Shown here one piece after another: positions 45,060 through 57,269 of a DNA stretch of 64,000 nt. Source of the stretch: Cornus controversa (Eukaryota; Streptophyta; Magnoliopsida; Cornales; Cornaceae). The DNA lies in contig CM048849.1 in assembly GCA_026545225.1 (NCBI GenBank), positions 48,343,836 through 48,407,835 of the forward strand, given 5' to 3'. Each line of letters begins with the position of its first letter. Within the stretch, counting starts at the first letter, position 1. The position numbers were made by a program, and so were the translations under genes. The notes below the pieces were generated by a model, which was given only the letters and a program-made list of their open reading frames with translations, ran no database searches and had not been told where the DNA came from.

Positions 45060-46630
45060 CAAACAATTTTGAGTGAATTATTAGAGCTCATGGATAGATC
45101 GGTACAGTATTGAAACTCTTAATTATATCAATTTTTCTTCTCTTTTCTAATTCTTTTCTTCCCCGTGTTGATTTTTCTCTCTCCCTCTTTATTTTGTTTT
45201 TCTTTAACCAATAATGAAATATTAATTTCTTCTCTCTTTTTGTTTATATTTTTTTGGGCCTTCTCTCACTTTTTTCTAATTTATATTGAAAATTTAACTT
45301 AAAAAAAACTCTTTAATAAATCGGGTTATATAATTAGATATCTGATAAATTACAAAAACCTGTTATGAATTTAATAACATCACAACAGGTAATTTATCAT
45401 GCAGTGGGTTTTCTTTATTAGAGTCTCATCAGATAAGTCAAATCCGGTATTGAGACCGAAAAACCAATAGGATATAAAAGTACAACGCATCCATTGTGGA
45501 CCTCATGTGCTACGAGTAATCCACGTAATGAAGGGACCTCAAGTCTCTTTCTAGAGTACGAGTTGTACGTGCAGCAATAATGCATGTGAAATGCAGCATG
45601 AACCACTTATTAATTTCAATATCAGAAATTAGGAAAACAATCCATTCTTCATAAGAGAGAAGAAAATAAAGGGGTATGCTGTTTAGCCTTTTGAGCTTGA
45701 AAATATTACGATTTATTTATATAATAAGATGCATTATTGATAAATTCTGGTTTCCTTTGCTTTATGGATTTAACGGGAAAGAAGTAAAAGGGAAAAAAAT
45801 GTAAAGGATTCTATTATTATTTTAATGAATTTAGGAACCAATAAATTTTCAGGATTGGTAATTATTACCAACAAAAAAAGGGGGAAAAATCCCTTGATTT
45901 TCTTGTATTACTCTTTTCCTCTATATTTTCATGAAAATCAAATTAGAAAAAAATAATTTTCATTACATTATCTTATTATTTCTTACCTTCTGTGAACCAT
46001 TTGAATCATTGGGACTGCGAGATGAATTTACAAAAACGACTTGTTGATGTACAAAAAGAGGACAAAACAAAAGAAGTTCACCAAGGAATTTGCAACTGGA
46101 AGATGAAAAAAATAAATGAAAGGTAAAACAGAGGCAACTGTTTCAAACTTTGAAGGATGATATAGAAACTAATAGAACATATGAAGAACACATTCATCAA
46201 TATATATATATGAAGAACTTAAAAAATTACATGGATTCGACTTTTGGTAGAAATAGTGATACAAACATAAGAAGATCTTCATATATAGAATGATATGAAA
46301 ATTTATTTCTTATCATTTTGAGATGAAGGAATTTGTGTGTGTGTGTAATTTTTAAAATGCTATTACTGTTGGAAAGAAATTTTTGTTAAAAAATCTGTTT
46401 GCATATGATTTTCAAGCAACTTTCTTCTTAGGGAACTCTGCTGGACTTGTCTGTACTAGTAGTTGATGATTTATTGCAAAACCGACCTTTTGGGTGTCCA
46501 AACCATTTGACTCTTTCTCAACGTGGAATGGACCCCTCTGATTTGGGAACTCATGGAGTTATGTGAACACATTCATCAATATATATATACATAAAATCTA
46601 CTTGAGTCATTTCAAAAAGGTGCAGGAGAA
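45060..46630 (+). promoter_or_regulatory. duplicated 5' flank and putative promoter of AP5
   Basis: Landmarks as in the other copies (ttagagctcatgga at 45080, gaaccatttgaatcattggg at 45993, gaggcaactgtttc at 46131). The 52-bp minisatellite is reduced to a partial unit and the leader microsatellite is short. The early part carries the older insertion also seen at 9395. Confidence 0.55.
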
Positions 46631-48228
46631 ATGGGGTTGGTTTGGTTCCTCACTTCTTTTTCCCTGCTTGCAACAACTACAACTTCATTTGCAGGGCATC
46701 AAGGTATGTGATGTGGTTATCTAATTTGATTCCCTTTATTGTTTGCATCATTTCATATATATAGCATTTTCTTTGTTCACATGTAAGATGTATTTCTCTG
46801 ATTCCATGGATTTTATTGACTGGGAATGACAACATAAGTATTATATGTTGTGCATCATATTCATAGCTGAAAAAGGACATTATATAACTTACTTCTATTT
46901 CACTTTTTTGGGCAGAAGCTGAGCAAGGACTCAACCATTCAGCTTTGCACTTGACCTTGTATTATGTCCATGGACATGGCTCACCTATGACCTCCCAGTC
47001 TCCACCATCCTCCTCCGAGTTACTCTCTCATGACCAAGCACGAGTTAAGAATCTGAACTCTAGACTCACTAAGAATAGAACAAGCAGTAGTGTCACAAAT
47101 TCACACAAATCAGAACACCTTTTTGAACCAAAGTTCATCAGCACACCCTTGAACCCTGGTCTATCTATTGGTGTGGGCAATTACTATGTCAAGATTAGCC
47201 TTGGCACTCCAACTAGTTACTATCCCGTGGTTGTCGATTCAGGCAGCTCCTTCTCCTGGCTGCAATGCCAGCCTTGCGCAGGGTACTGCCACGAACAGGT
47301 CGTTCCTGTTTTCGATCCCTCTACATCCAACACCAACAAAAGGTTATCGTGCACAACACCCGAATGCAATTCACTCAAGGAAACCACTCTAAATGACCCT
47401 GCTTGCACTTCTTCTAATGAGTGCGTGTACACCGCTAGCTATGGGGACAAATCTTTCTCCAAAGGTTACTTGAGTCAAGATACACTGAGCCTAACACAAT
47501 CAGAGACACTGCCTGGTTTTGTGTACGGTTGTGGGCAGGACAATGAAGGGTTGTTCGGTCAGTCTGCTGGTCTTTTTGGCCTAGCTCGTAACAAGCTCTC
47601 CATGCTCTCTCAGCTGTCAGCCAAATATGGAAATGCCTTCTCCTACTGCCTCCCAACAGCGAGTGGAGGAGGCAGTGGAGGCTCATTGTCCATAGGAAGT
47701 GATTCATTGATGGGATCATCCTACAAGTTCACCCCAATGCTTACTAATTCCAGAGACAGTAGTTTGTACTTTTTGAGTTTGTCTGCGATTGCAGTGGCAG
47801 GCAAGACACTAGGAGTGTCAGAGGCCGAGTACCAGGTTCCAACAATCATAGATTCTGGGACAGTGATCACCCGCCTGCCTTCATCAGTATATGCAGTTCT
47901 CCGCGACGAGTTCAATAAGATCATGTCCATAAAGCATGAGAGTGCCTCGGCTTTTAGCCTTCTTGACACATGTTATAAAGGGAGTTTGAAGGAGATGTCA
48001 GATGTGCCCGAGGTTCGGATGGTGTTTCAAGGAGAGGCCGACCTCACTCTTGCGCCTCTAAACGTTCTGTACGATGTGGATGAGAAGGGCATTACTTGCT
48101 TGGCCTTTGCAGGAAACTCGGCCGCTGATGAAATTGCCATTATTGGAAACATTCAGCAGCAGACATATAGTGTGGCTTATGATGTCTCCAATTCGAGAAT
48201 TGGGTTTGCTGCTGGGGGCTGCACCTAG
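46631..48228 (+). CDS. AP5: nepenthesin-type aspartic protease, intact, DSGS active site
   Basis: Secreted A1 aspartic endopeptidase, AED1-like. The coding join is 46631-46703 plus 46916-48228 (461 aa). Signal peptide MGLVWFLTSFSLLATTTTSFA. The 212-bp intron has a normal GT donor and ggcag acceptor. First catalytic motif is DSGSS (Asp about 132), where the other copies have DTGSS; Thr or Ser is accepted here across family A1. Second motif DSGT (Asp about 337). Flap YGD, Cys-rich insert (CQPCAGYCHEQ) and C-terminus GFAAGGCT are present. No stop or frameshift. Probably active, perhaps with slightly different catalysis. Confidence 0.92.
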
Positions 48229-48639
48229 TTACTAAAATGATAGTACCTTTGTCTCATATATCAATTAATGTCGCATTTCAAGAAAAAGACTCATGAGGAG
48301 GATTCTCTGCGATTTCTGCAACCACCCTTGCTATATAATAGATTATAGATGAAGATCAGATTACCTTGATTTGTTCTTATGTGGGATCTCAAATCTCAAG
48401 TTTGTTTATGGAGACCGGATCTTATTGTGTTATTGTATAAGAAAGATAATCTTAGAACAAATTAGCAAAAATAAAAATATCGTCAAATTATTGGAACAAA
48501 TGATCACATTATAAATACAAATATGAAATAAATAACAATATCTTAACTGCAGTTGAAACATCAGAATGGAACACATTTTCTGAATTTCACTAAGCCAAAT
48601 TTATCAATCTTTATGTTCATAGAGTAATATTCATCTCAG

Positions 48640-49180
48640 TCCAAAATAAAATATAATTTTGAGAAATTATAATTTAAATTTAAATACATACAAATTATAG
48701 ACTGAGTAAGAAAGTTGAAAATGCTACCAAATTAGAATTTTAGAATTCCCATAATTTGGTTGCCAGGAGTGTGGATGGAATTCTACTTCGATAGTCGGAA
48801 TCTCACGAGAATCTTAGGTTTGGAACTGAAAGTTTCATCGAAACTTCTTTTGAGCTTTGCTGGAATTTTTCTACACTGGATCACATCATTCACTATATTT
48901 TGAACACACCTCAACTTCTTAACATTGCGTGAGCTCACCATAGACCTTTTTATAGGCCCCTTGGTTCATGGGTGATTAAATTATACATTTAGTAATTGTG
49001 AATCTTAATGTGATTGGTTGCATGAGTTAGAAATGGCCATCAACCACCATATTGATTTTGATGGCTCAAATTGCTTCGTCAAGTAACTAATCAAATAACA
49101 GATCAAACACATGGACTTCCAACAGCTAAGATCATTTAATCACGATTGAAAGTGAAATTATGACCTTTACGACAAAATAT
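48640..49180. repeat. duplicated 3' flank (AP5 copy), part 1
   Basis: Homologous to 4640-5180 (cataatttggttgcc, cataga.ctttttatagg, ccttggttcatgggtgatta, gacctttacgacaaaat). The tail resumes at about 51775 (tatttgtgtcataaaatag). Confidence 0.6.
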
Positions 49181-49432
49181 GGTTAATTATAATGAACTGA
49201 CATATTCTCGTATAGAAACACTTTTTCGTTATAACTATCAATGACACCCCAAGTCATATTTCTATCACTATTTCATTATAACTATCAATGACACTCCGGG
49301 TCATATTTCTATCACTAACTCTTATACTTTTGATGTAAAATGTCTGATATACTCCTAGTTTTTTAATGAAATATAAAAAAGGGGTAAATTATACTAACCT
49401 TCACTGAGATTTGATCTAATTACATCCGGCAT

Positions 49433-50108
49433 CAAACTAATAAATTTTGTTACAATGACCTACCATGAGATTTGCTCCGTTAGACAAAGACCCTTCCGTC
49501 CAAAATTTCGTTAGTTTTGTCAAAAAAAAATTTAGGATAAATTACACTGACCTCTCCTGAGGTTTGGCCTAATTACACCCGGTATCAAACTAATTGATTT
49601 TGTTACAATAACCTCCCCTGTAACAGAAATGAACTAACCGACGTTAACTTTTGGGTAAAATGTCTATTATACCTTTAATATTATATTGATATAAAAATTA
49701 AAATATTTATATATATAAAATGACACTTTTGCCATCATCACCCCCATCGACACCACACCAATACCACCACCATGCCACAGACCAGACCAGACCCACCACT
49801 CATGGATGTCATGCTGTGAACTACTACTAGTCGAGCCACCATAACAATCGTGCATAACCCCAGTTGCCATGGCCACCACTTTGGTGAGGTTGATGAAACT
49901 GAAGTGGTGGTGGCCATGGCAGTTGGGGTTGTGCACGATGGTTATGGTGGCTCATGGTGGATCGGCTAGTGGTGGTTCACGACATGGAAGTCATGAGTGG
50001 TGGGTCTGGTCTGTGGCATGACAGTGATTTTGGTGTGGTATCGATGGGAGTGATGATGACAGTTGGGGTTGTGCGCGCACGCGCGTCCCACACACATATA
50101 TATCTATC

Positions 50109-50146
<38 letters not shown>

Positions 50147-50452
50147 TAGATGGGAAAAAGGGTCATTTTATAGATATAAATATTTTAATTTTTATATCAA
50201 TATAATATCAAGGGTATAATAAACATTTCACTCAAAGTTAACGCCGAATAGTTTATTTTTGTTACAAGAGAGGTCATTATAAAAAAATCAATTTATTTGA
50301 TGCCGGGTGTAATTAGCCCAAATCTCAGAGGAGGTTAGTGTAATTTACCCTAAATTTTTTTGACAAAACTAACGGAATTTTGAACGAAGGGGGTCTTTGT
50401 CTAACGGAGCAAACCTCAAGGGAAGTCATTGTAACAAAATTCATCAGTTTTG
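49433..50452. repeat. about 1-kb near-continuous palindrome (fold-back)
   Basis: Left arm 49433-49881 and right arm 49902-50452 are inverted copies with only a 20-nt loop (49882-49901). Paired motifs: ccaccataacaatcgtgcat with atgcacgatggttatggtgg-type text; ccagaccagacccaccactc with gagtggtgggtctggtctg; ttaggataaattacactgac with its inverse near 50350. The right arm is longer because of a TA microsatellite at 50106-50141 and a gcgcgcacgcgcg stretch. The transcript would be one long hairpin. Confidence 0.88.
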
Positions 50453-51499
50453 CAAAAAGACCAAACTATCCCAACGCTTCCCGTGGAATGTTTTCTCTCA
50501 CCCTACACTCTTGATCTCTCTTTCTCACTTTCTCATTAGTTGTCTCACAGTGCACCATGTTCCTATATATATATGTAAATTTTATACTCGTTGGTGATGA
50601 AAGGGACAAATAAACCCTAACCCTAATCCTTCATCCACACATTTCACATCCGAGCCACAATTCTTCCCCAAAGCCATCTTCAACTTCAATTTCTCACAAT
50701 ACCAATCCAAAAATTCCAACCAAAAAATTTGATTTTCCATCAAAACAAACAACAAAATTGAAACTAATTTAGAGATAATTCCAACGAAAGCCTAATCTGA
50801 AATAAACTGAAAATAACATAGCCAATTCACCAATTCAATTGAAGAAGGCAATTCTGACGAATGGGAAGATCACGAAGTCACTAATTCATTGCATGCGAGC
50901 TCGGATGACATCATCAATTCGATAAATCTCAACGAATTGATCTCCAACTATTGGTTCTTCTCGAAATGGTTCCATGTTGCCTGAGTAACTCGATCGAGTC
51001 AGAATCATGGAAGTCACTCGAGACATCAAAGTCTTTGAAGTTAAATTCCCAAATGTACCGATTGTCAATGCCAAGATCGGGGATATTACGTTATGCGTTA
51101 GACAGAGTGAGACTGACTTGAATTAGAATCAATATATCGATGTTCACTTTGAGTATAATGTAATGTGCAATAAGATTCCAGTGCTGGAAATATTCGATTC
51201 TAGAGGAGGGACGGACGACGACGCCAGGGAACTCGGTGTCCATTGAGACGAAGGGGTATCAATTGAAAAGGATTCGAATGAATTCAAACTCGGACTCAGC
51301 ATTGTTTGACCAAGTTGAGCATACTTTTATCAGCTTCGCGATCAGTGGTGGCGAGTCATTGGTAAACATGGATCAGATCTCCAGATCTGGAAAAAGAGAG
51401 AGACATGAGTAATCTCCTTTACGGGATGAAAGATTTATGGTAAGCTCATCCACTGGAATTAGTTACTCTTATGGATTGTGGATTCTCTGTAAATTATGT

Positions 51500-51530
<31 letters not shown>

Positions 51531-51560
51531 TGATAGAAATTGAATTGCAATGGAGTAAAA
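50453..51560 (+). other. unidentified, degraded coding-like segment
   Basis: In 51007-51126 a + strand frame starts MEVTRDIKVFEVKFPNVPIV and stops after 39 codons; the same style continues after the stop with more stops. I do not recognise the protein. It may be a captured host-gene fragment. A TG plus GA microsatellite lies near 51497-51530. Confidence 0.3.
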
Positions 51561-52002
51561 ATGTATATACAAAGTATCATTAGGGTATTTTGTTCTTTTT
51601 ATTTAATTTTTAAAGATTAAATAGGTCATTCGACAAAGTCAAAGGGCATACATGTCATTTTACATGGTGTCAGAGCTTGCAAGTGATGGTTTGAGGTGTT
51701 TATATAAGACAGAGCAAACGTTTGGGATCGAAGTGATAGTTATAATAAAAAAATATTTTGGTGTGAAAATATGTCAATTCTGAGGAACTCTAATTAGACT
51801 GCTTGATATTTGTGTCATAAAATAGGAAACTAATAAATTTAACAATTAATATTTTTGGAGATTATATATATTTTTTGAAACAAGTTCCAACAGTAGTCAT
51901 AAAAAGAAAATAATAGAGAAAAGTTATATGGAGTACAAAGCAACACATACTCACTGAACTCACCACTCCCATCCCATATTTTTTTATGTTTTTACATAAT
52001 AG

Positions 52003-52137
52003 AACCTAGTATGCATAGTTCAGTCTAGGGCTACCAAGTGGGCAATCTCAATGGCTTCCCATATTTATTTATTTTTTACTCAATAGTACCTAGTATGCAT
52101 AGTTCAGTCTAGGGCTACCGAGTAGGCAATCTCATGT
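52003..52137. repeat. 82-bp tandem duplication
   Basis: cctagtatgcatagttcagt followed by ctagggctacc.agt.ggcaatctca occurs twice, separated by 82 bp. Confidence 0.85.
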
Positions 52138-52429
52138 ACTTCCATTTAATAAACACTCAGCATTTGTTTTATTAATATAATATAATCATGACAACATTAA
52201 GAGGATATTAAACAATTGTGTAGTGATATTAGAGCTCCAAAAACACACTCTGGGGCTCCAACCTTATTCTCACATAAATAAAATGACAAAAATACCCTTT
52301 ATCACCATCTCTCTTCTTTAGTTGATCTCCAAACAAAACTGTTATGAATTTATCCATTCATCAGTAATGTCTTCTCTTCCTTTCAACCTACACCACCAAT
52401 TCTATCACTTTGCTTGCCACTATCAAATG

Positions 52430-54110
52430 TATTACGGCGCACAACTCACTCTTTATAGAACTTCATGCAATCTCAGCCTTAGTTTCAAATTACTTAGCAT
52501 GTCCTAATTCACAAGTCCTCATGATTGGTGCTGGGTCTTTAGTCCCACATCTATTCAAAGCCCATCGCACTGTAATACCCAGTGTTAGATTATATATTTC
52601 TTATTATATCCTTTCCTAAACCACATAGGTTTGTTATATCTTCTCCTAAATCATATACAATTTTCTATCTCCTTTTCTAAACCATTTAGGTTTCTTATCT
52701 CCTAAGTTTACTTAGTCTCCAAGATTATGTGCCTATTTAATAAGCATTTAAGTATTGTTCAAAATCAATTCAATCTATACAATCTTCTATATTTTTAACA
52801 TGGTATTAGAGCCTACCAATTCTTGGTAGTCTTTACATTCCGTTGCATCACCTCTGGTGATGGTTCCATCAACTTCATCCCCTGCGAGCAATTGTCAAAA
52901 TAATTTCCACCTTATATGTATATATTTTATGCAGATAATAAAAGAAGAAAAAATATGGCAATCCAACTCAAGTTCAATTCATCAGCAACTAGCATCTGTG
53001 TGTCAAAGTCGCTGATTTCAACAAGCTCCTTTTTAATGCTACCAACTGATTTCGACAGCTATTTGCTGTCAGTTGAGCCATTTTTCAGTGTTTGCCATCG
53101 ACTGCCTTTGAAATTAGATTTTTTTTTCTCCATTAGTTGAGCCACTTTCGGTCTACGCACTTTCTGATTTTCAAATCAGTTTTCGCTCCAACAAGTCGAT
53201 TTCAGTCTTACCGTTGCTCCAACGAGCTGATTTTGCTTACTGAGCTGATTTTCAAATCAGTTTTCGCTCCAATGGGCCACTTTCGGTCTTATCATTGCTC
53301 CAATGAGCTGCTCTTTTACAACTTCTTTGTATATGTTCACAGCCACAATTGGTAGCATCGCCAGATTGCTTTCACGAGCCGCATTCAAGATTTTATCTTC
53401 AAACTCAAGTTGGCTTCATATAACCCTTCTTGAGTTTGAGAAGGCTGTTAAATTATATATTTATTATTACATCATTTCTTAAACCACATAGGTTTATTAT
53501 ATCTTCTCCTAAACCATCTAGAATTTCCTATCTCCTTTCCTAAACCATCTAGGTTTATTGTCTTCTAAATTTACTTAGTCTTCAAAATTATGTGTCTATA
53601 AATAGATCTTTATGTATTGTTCATAAATACAATTCAATTCGATACAATTTTCCTATATTTCTAACACCCAGTGACGATGAATAAGGAGAGATTTTTTTAT
53701 TGAAAAGATGTGTAGTGATGATAGGTTCAAGGGTTTGTATTTTGAGAGTAATGGGTGTTTGGAGGAGGTGGTGGGTCCGGCGGATATAGTGAATTGTGCC
53801 ACTAATTCGGAGACACCTCTTGTGAACGGAGCTGGATTGAAGGCAGGGATGCATTTGGATTTGGTAGGGTCGTCTAAGCATTTGATAAGAAGTGTGATGA
53901 TGAGGCAATTAAGATGGGAAGAGTGTTTGTTGATAATAAGGCATTGATGGAGGAGGCTAGTGAGCTGGTAGGTGTATTTCAAAGAGTTGTAATTTCAAGG
54001 GAAAAGGTTGGGGGTTGGTGAATTGATTAAAGGAGAGAAGGTTGGGAGGAAGGAGGTTCAAAGATCACTACATTTAAGTCTATTGGTTCTGTTGTGTTAA
54101 GTCTATTGGC
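52430..54110 (+). pseudogene. captured ornithine cyclodeaminase/mu-crystallin (SARD4-like) fragment
   Basis: Two pieces of one protein: 52430-52582 (TLYRTSC, then after an indel SALVSNYLACPNSQVLMIGA and GSLVPHLFKAH) and 53672-54110 (DIVNCATNSETPLVNGAGLK, AGMHLDLVGSS, then after an indel CDDEAIKMGRVFVDN and later TFKSIGSVV). These match the NAD(P)-binding core and following region of plant ornithine cyclodeaminase-like proteins. In Arabidopsis SARD4 (At5g52810) such a protein acts in pipecolic-acid formation for systemic immunity. N-terminus and true start are missing, several frameshifts are present and a retrotransposon splits it, so no working enzyme is made. Recognition is from memory of the family, not an alignment. 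Confidence 0.8.
52583..53666 (+). mobile_element. 1084-bp deleted LTR retrotransposon, TSD CCCAG
   Basis: LTRs 52583-52800 (218 bp) and 53446-53666 (221 bp), TGTTAGATT...TTTTAACA and TGTTAAATT...TCTAACA, clearly diverged. The PBS at 52801 (TGGTATTAGAGCC) fits Met-tRNA. The 645-bp internal part has no pol. The duplication cccag lies at 52578-52582 and 53667-53671. It sits exactly in the captured gene fragment. Confidence 0.92.
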
Positions 54111-54261
54111 AATTCTATCACTTTCTTCAGAAACTGAATAAGATCAATCGAGGAGAATAGGGAGATGATGATAAAGGGCCTCTTTGTCATTTTTTTTGTG
54201 AGAATAAGTTTGGAGCGTTGGGAGTGTGTTTGGAGCGCCAATATCACTGTCCTAAACAATT

Positions 54262-55130
54262 AGGTGCTTAACTTTTTTAATTGTGAACTTAGCAATATAA
54301 AAGATCACAAAAATTAATAAAAATAAAAAAAACCTAAAAGTAGAATAATTATTGACAATATTTTTAAACTAATATGAAGGTCCCGATACGGCAGGCTTTG
54401 GTTGGATATTCAGTGTCAAAATACTTTTAAAGTATTATAAACTTTCTCCTTTTTCTAAATTTACTTCTATGAAATTTTTTTTCATTTTCTCCGATTCTAA
54501 TTCTTAACCGTCAAACATAGCATAAATCCATTCAATTATCATCCCAATTCCTCAAATAATTCCTCAAATAATAATCTAGACGAGATTATTACTTGCTTTG
54601 AAATGGAATGCCAAAACGAATATAAATTAAAAGAAATGAAACTTTATGCACCAAAATTCAAATATCGTTACCTGCACGAAGTTCAAATATCATTAGCGCC
54701 ATCATATTAAAGAAACGAATAAGATAAAGGGGCATTGGAGGATCAGAAAAAAAAGAATCAAATATCTAATACTTTTATATGTTAAAAGCTGTTGCTGAAA
54801 AGACCACACATCGCATTTGGTTTTGTCCTCCTATCATCTCCACGTAGATGATTAAATTGAATTATGAATTGCCCAGACCAAACAATCGTGGCTATCATTC
54901 ATCAATTAAGTGAATTATTGGAGCTCATTGTCATGGGTCACTCTCACTAAGAAAAGTTAAGAAAATTAAGGACAAATCACCCACTATGTACCTCACTCTT
55001 ATACGAGTAATCTACATCATAAAGCACCTACCGTTCTTTGTACACCATATACTCCTCCTTAGCAATAGTACTTCACGCTGGAGTAACAGTGTCTGTGGAA
55101 AGCAACATAAAACAATTTTTGTTTTAAGAA
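54262..55130. other. intergenic, nothing coding; start of the AP6 flank
   Basis: AT-rich. From about 54840 weak likeness to the duplicated flank appears (gatgattaaattgaa, attattggagctcat). Confidence 0.45.
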
Positions 55131-57269
55131 GGAAATTAAGAAAAGTTAAATCGAATGCTTATTAGAAAATATGAAGGTATATTTGGAGAAATTATTAATT
55201 AATCCCGGAATCATTGATCTCAGTCACTTAACACACAAACAAAATTTAAAAATTTGAAATAAAGTTGTTACACATTGGTTCGGGACTATTACCTAATAAT
55301 TTTTTTTGTAAATTTGTACATGTTTTTGTCGGCAAGGCCTATGGACTAGTGACATTTTTCTCTTCTTTCAAAGTGAAAGGTATCGGAGACTTCAAGTCTA
55401 CCAATACATTGTTGGGAGGTATTTTTGCCACAAGAAATAACTTGAAAAATTCTTCCTTAAATTTCTCTATTTTTCTCTGTACTTAATTTCCATAATTATC
55501 AAATAGAAAAAAACTGATTTTCTTTTTCTTTTTAATTTTCTTTCACTAAGTGAATGGAAGTAAACCTTAGATTGGATGTGGAGGCCTAGGCTTGTAAAAG
55601 GATCAAATTCGAACCGGATTGAACATAATTCATACCAATTTGTTAAGTTAACGTATTATTGTGTTCGAATTATTAACGGGTTATCGGATTAAATGTCTCA
55701 ATCTATATTTTAATTGGATCATATTGACGTCTAACTAACCTTCATAGCAAACAACACAGAACGTGGTTTTAGAAATTAGACGTCTAATTTGTACACCTAA
55801 AGGGTATGTATTTGATTTTTTATTTAAGAAAAAATAATAATAAAGAGTGACAAAATAGAGGAAGGAAATAATGATAAAAATATTTTAATAATATGTTAAA
55901 AATATATATTATAGCATTAGATAATATATTTATAGTATATTATATATTATATTATATCGGATCAGATTATTATTAGACCGGATCAACCATAATCCATATC
56001 CGATTTGTTTAGTTAACGGATTATTGAATTCGGATCGCTAACATATTATTTGAATGTTTCAATCCATATCTTAATTATTGTCTCAGATTCGGATCAAAAT
56101 TTGATCCATTGACAACTCTAGATGGAACTATGTTGGACTAAGTGGAGACGAATACGTCACTCAATTTGTTTTTTATATAAATAAAAAAATATTAAATCAC
56201 TCTTTTCAGCCTTCTTTCCTACATTTTTATCTCCTTTATCACAAATTCCTTTTCTTAACTCTCTCCCTCCACTCTACACTTCTATCTCTCTCTAAGGAAG
56301 AAGTGTAAACAGAAAGGAAAAAAAATTAAATTAGAGGATTCAAATCAAGAGCCATGTAAAGTGTGCAAGTGTGGAATTGGGGATACAAATCTTAATTCTT
56401 ACCTACCAAAAAGGAAAAGCAAGAACCCCAAATTTTTTTCTTTTCTACAAAATAGCAAAATATTGAATGAACCTGGTATCAGGAAAAGCAAGAACCCCAA
56501 TTTTTTTTATTTAATAAATTTTTTTCTTTTCTACAAAAATAGTAAATATTGAATGAACATGTCATCAATCAATATTTAAGTTTTTGTATTTATTATTTAA
56601 ATAATAAAAATCCATAAAGCATCCTATAAACTCCTTGGTCTATGTAGCCTTTTAAAAAGACAAGTTTCTCACTTTGAGAAAGAATAGAATGTTGACGGAA
56701 GATGGAAAAGAGAAAGGAAAAAGGAAAAGCAGAACTAACTTTTTCAACCTTGGAGTAATGACAAAGAGCGATTAGTCAATAGTAAAGTACAGTGAGTTTG
56801 CGGAATTAGTCGGTAGTTCCACTTTTCGCCAAAAATATAACTATGCACATGGAAGTAGATATGTATTGAAAACAAAAATGATATTGATATCCTTCTCATT
56901 TTTATCCTATTCTACAGAAATATTTGTAATAGTTTCTCTATATCATTCTCTTTTAAACTGTTTATTATTATAGTTAGTGATTTTTATTGAAGAAAAAAGA
57001 ATCTTTTAGTGTTCACATCATTGAATTCTTCTCATGCATTAATTGGAATGGGTCCCTAATTTAGACATGGTAGATGGCATATACCATTCACGAGTCTCTC
57101 TCTGATTTGAGCAGTCATGTGAAAACCCCAATCCTCTCAAACCTGTCCCTGAAATTTCTACTTTAATTTATTCATATGTATACACATGTATGTATACATA
57201 TTAGAAGAGAATGAATAGAGTGTATAACATGTATATAAATCATCACAGAACTTCAAAGTTATAGGAGAG
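55131..57269 (+). promoter_or_regulatory. diverged 5' flank and putative promoter of AP6
   Basis: Only scattered landmarks of the array promoter remain (gcagaactaactttttcaac near 56733, cattgaattcttctcatgc near 57023). No 52-bp minisatellite; the leader has tatacacatgtatgtataca. AP6 is thus the most diverged unit and probably older than the AP2-AP5 expansion. Confidence 0.5.
55587..56120. mobile_element. hAT-like remnant
   Basis: The ends taggcttgtaaaaggatcaaa and the inverse of gatccattgacaactcta pair imperfectly; subterminal gttaacggattatt and ggatcaaa motifs recur. No convincing 8-bp TSD, so this stays tentative. Confidence 0.5.

Larger units (their letters stand above)
49195..51775. mobile_element. 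large non-autonomous insertion in the AP5 3' flank
   Basis: AP2's flank is continuous where this DNA sits, so about 2.6 kb was inserted. The ends are weakly inverted (tgacatatt...ttataactatca against the inverse of gatagttataat..aatatgtca). A 48-bp tandem pair lies at 49221-49320. No clear TSD. It holds the giant hairpin at 49433-50452 and an unidentified degraded coding-like piece at about 50880-51400. Confidence 0.45.
52218..54252 (+). mobile_element. Pack-MULE carrying a SARD4-like gene fragment, TSD TAAACAATT
   Basis: The perfect 9-bp duplication taaacaatt lies at 52209-52217 and 54253-54261. TIRs of about 85 bp share agtgatatt.g.gctccaaa, cttattctcaca and aatgacaaa. Between them lies no transposase but pieces of a host metabolic gene. 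A 1084-bp LTR element interrupts it at 52583-53666. Confidence 0.9.

Noticed and set aside
49667..50205. His/Gly/Val-rich frames on both strands in the palindrome
   Set aside because: The two are inverse copies of the hairpin arms and end in simple repeats; no start context or domain.
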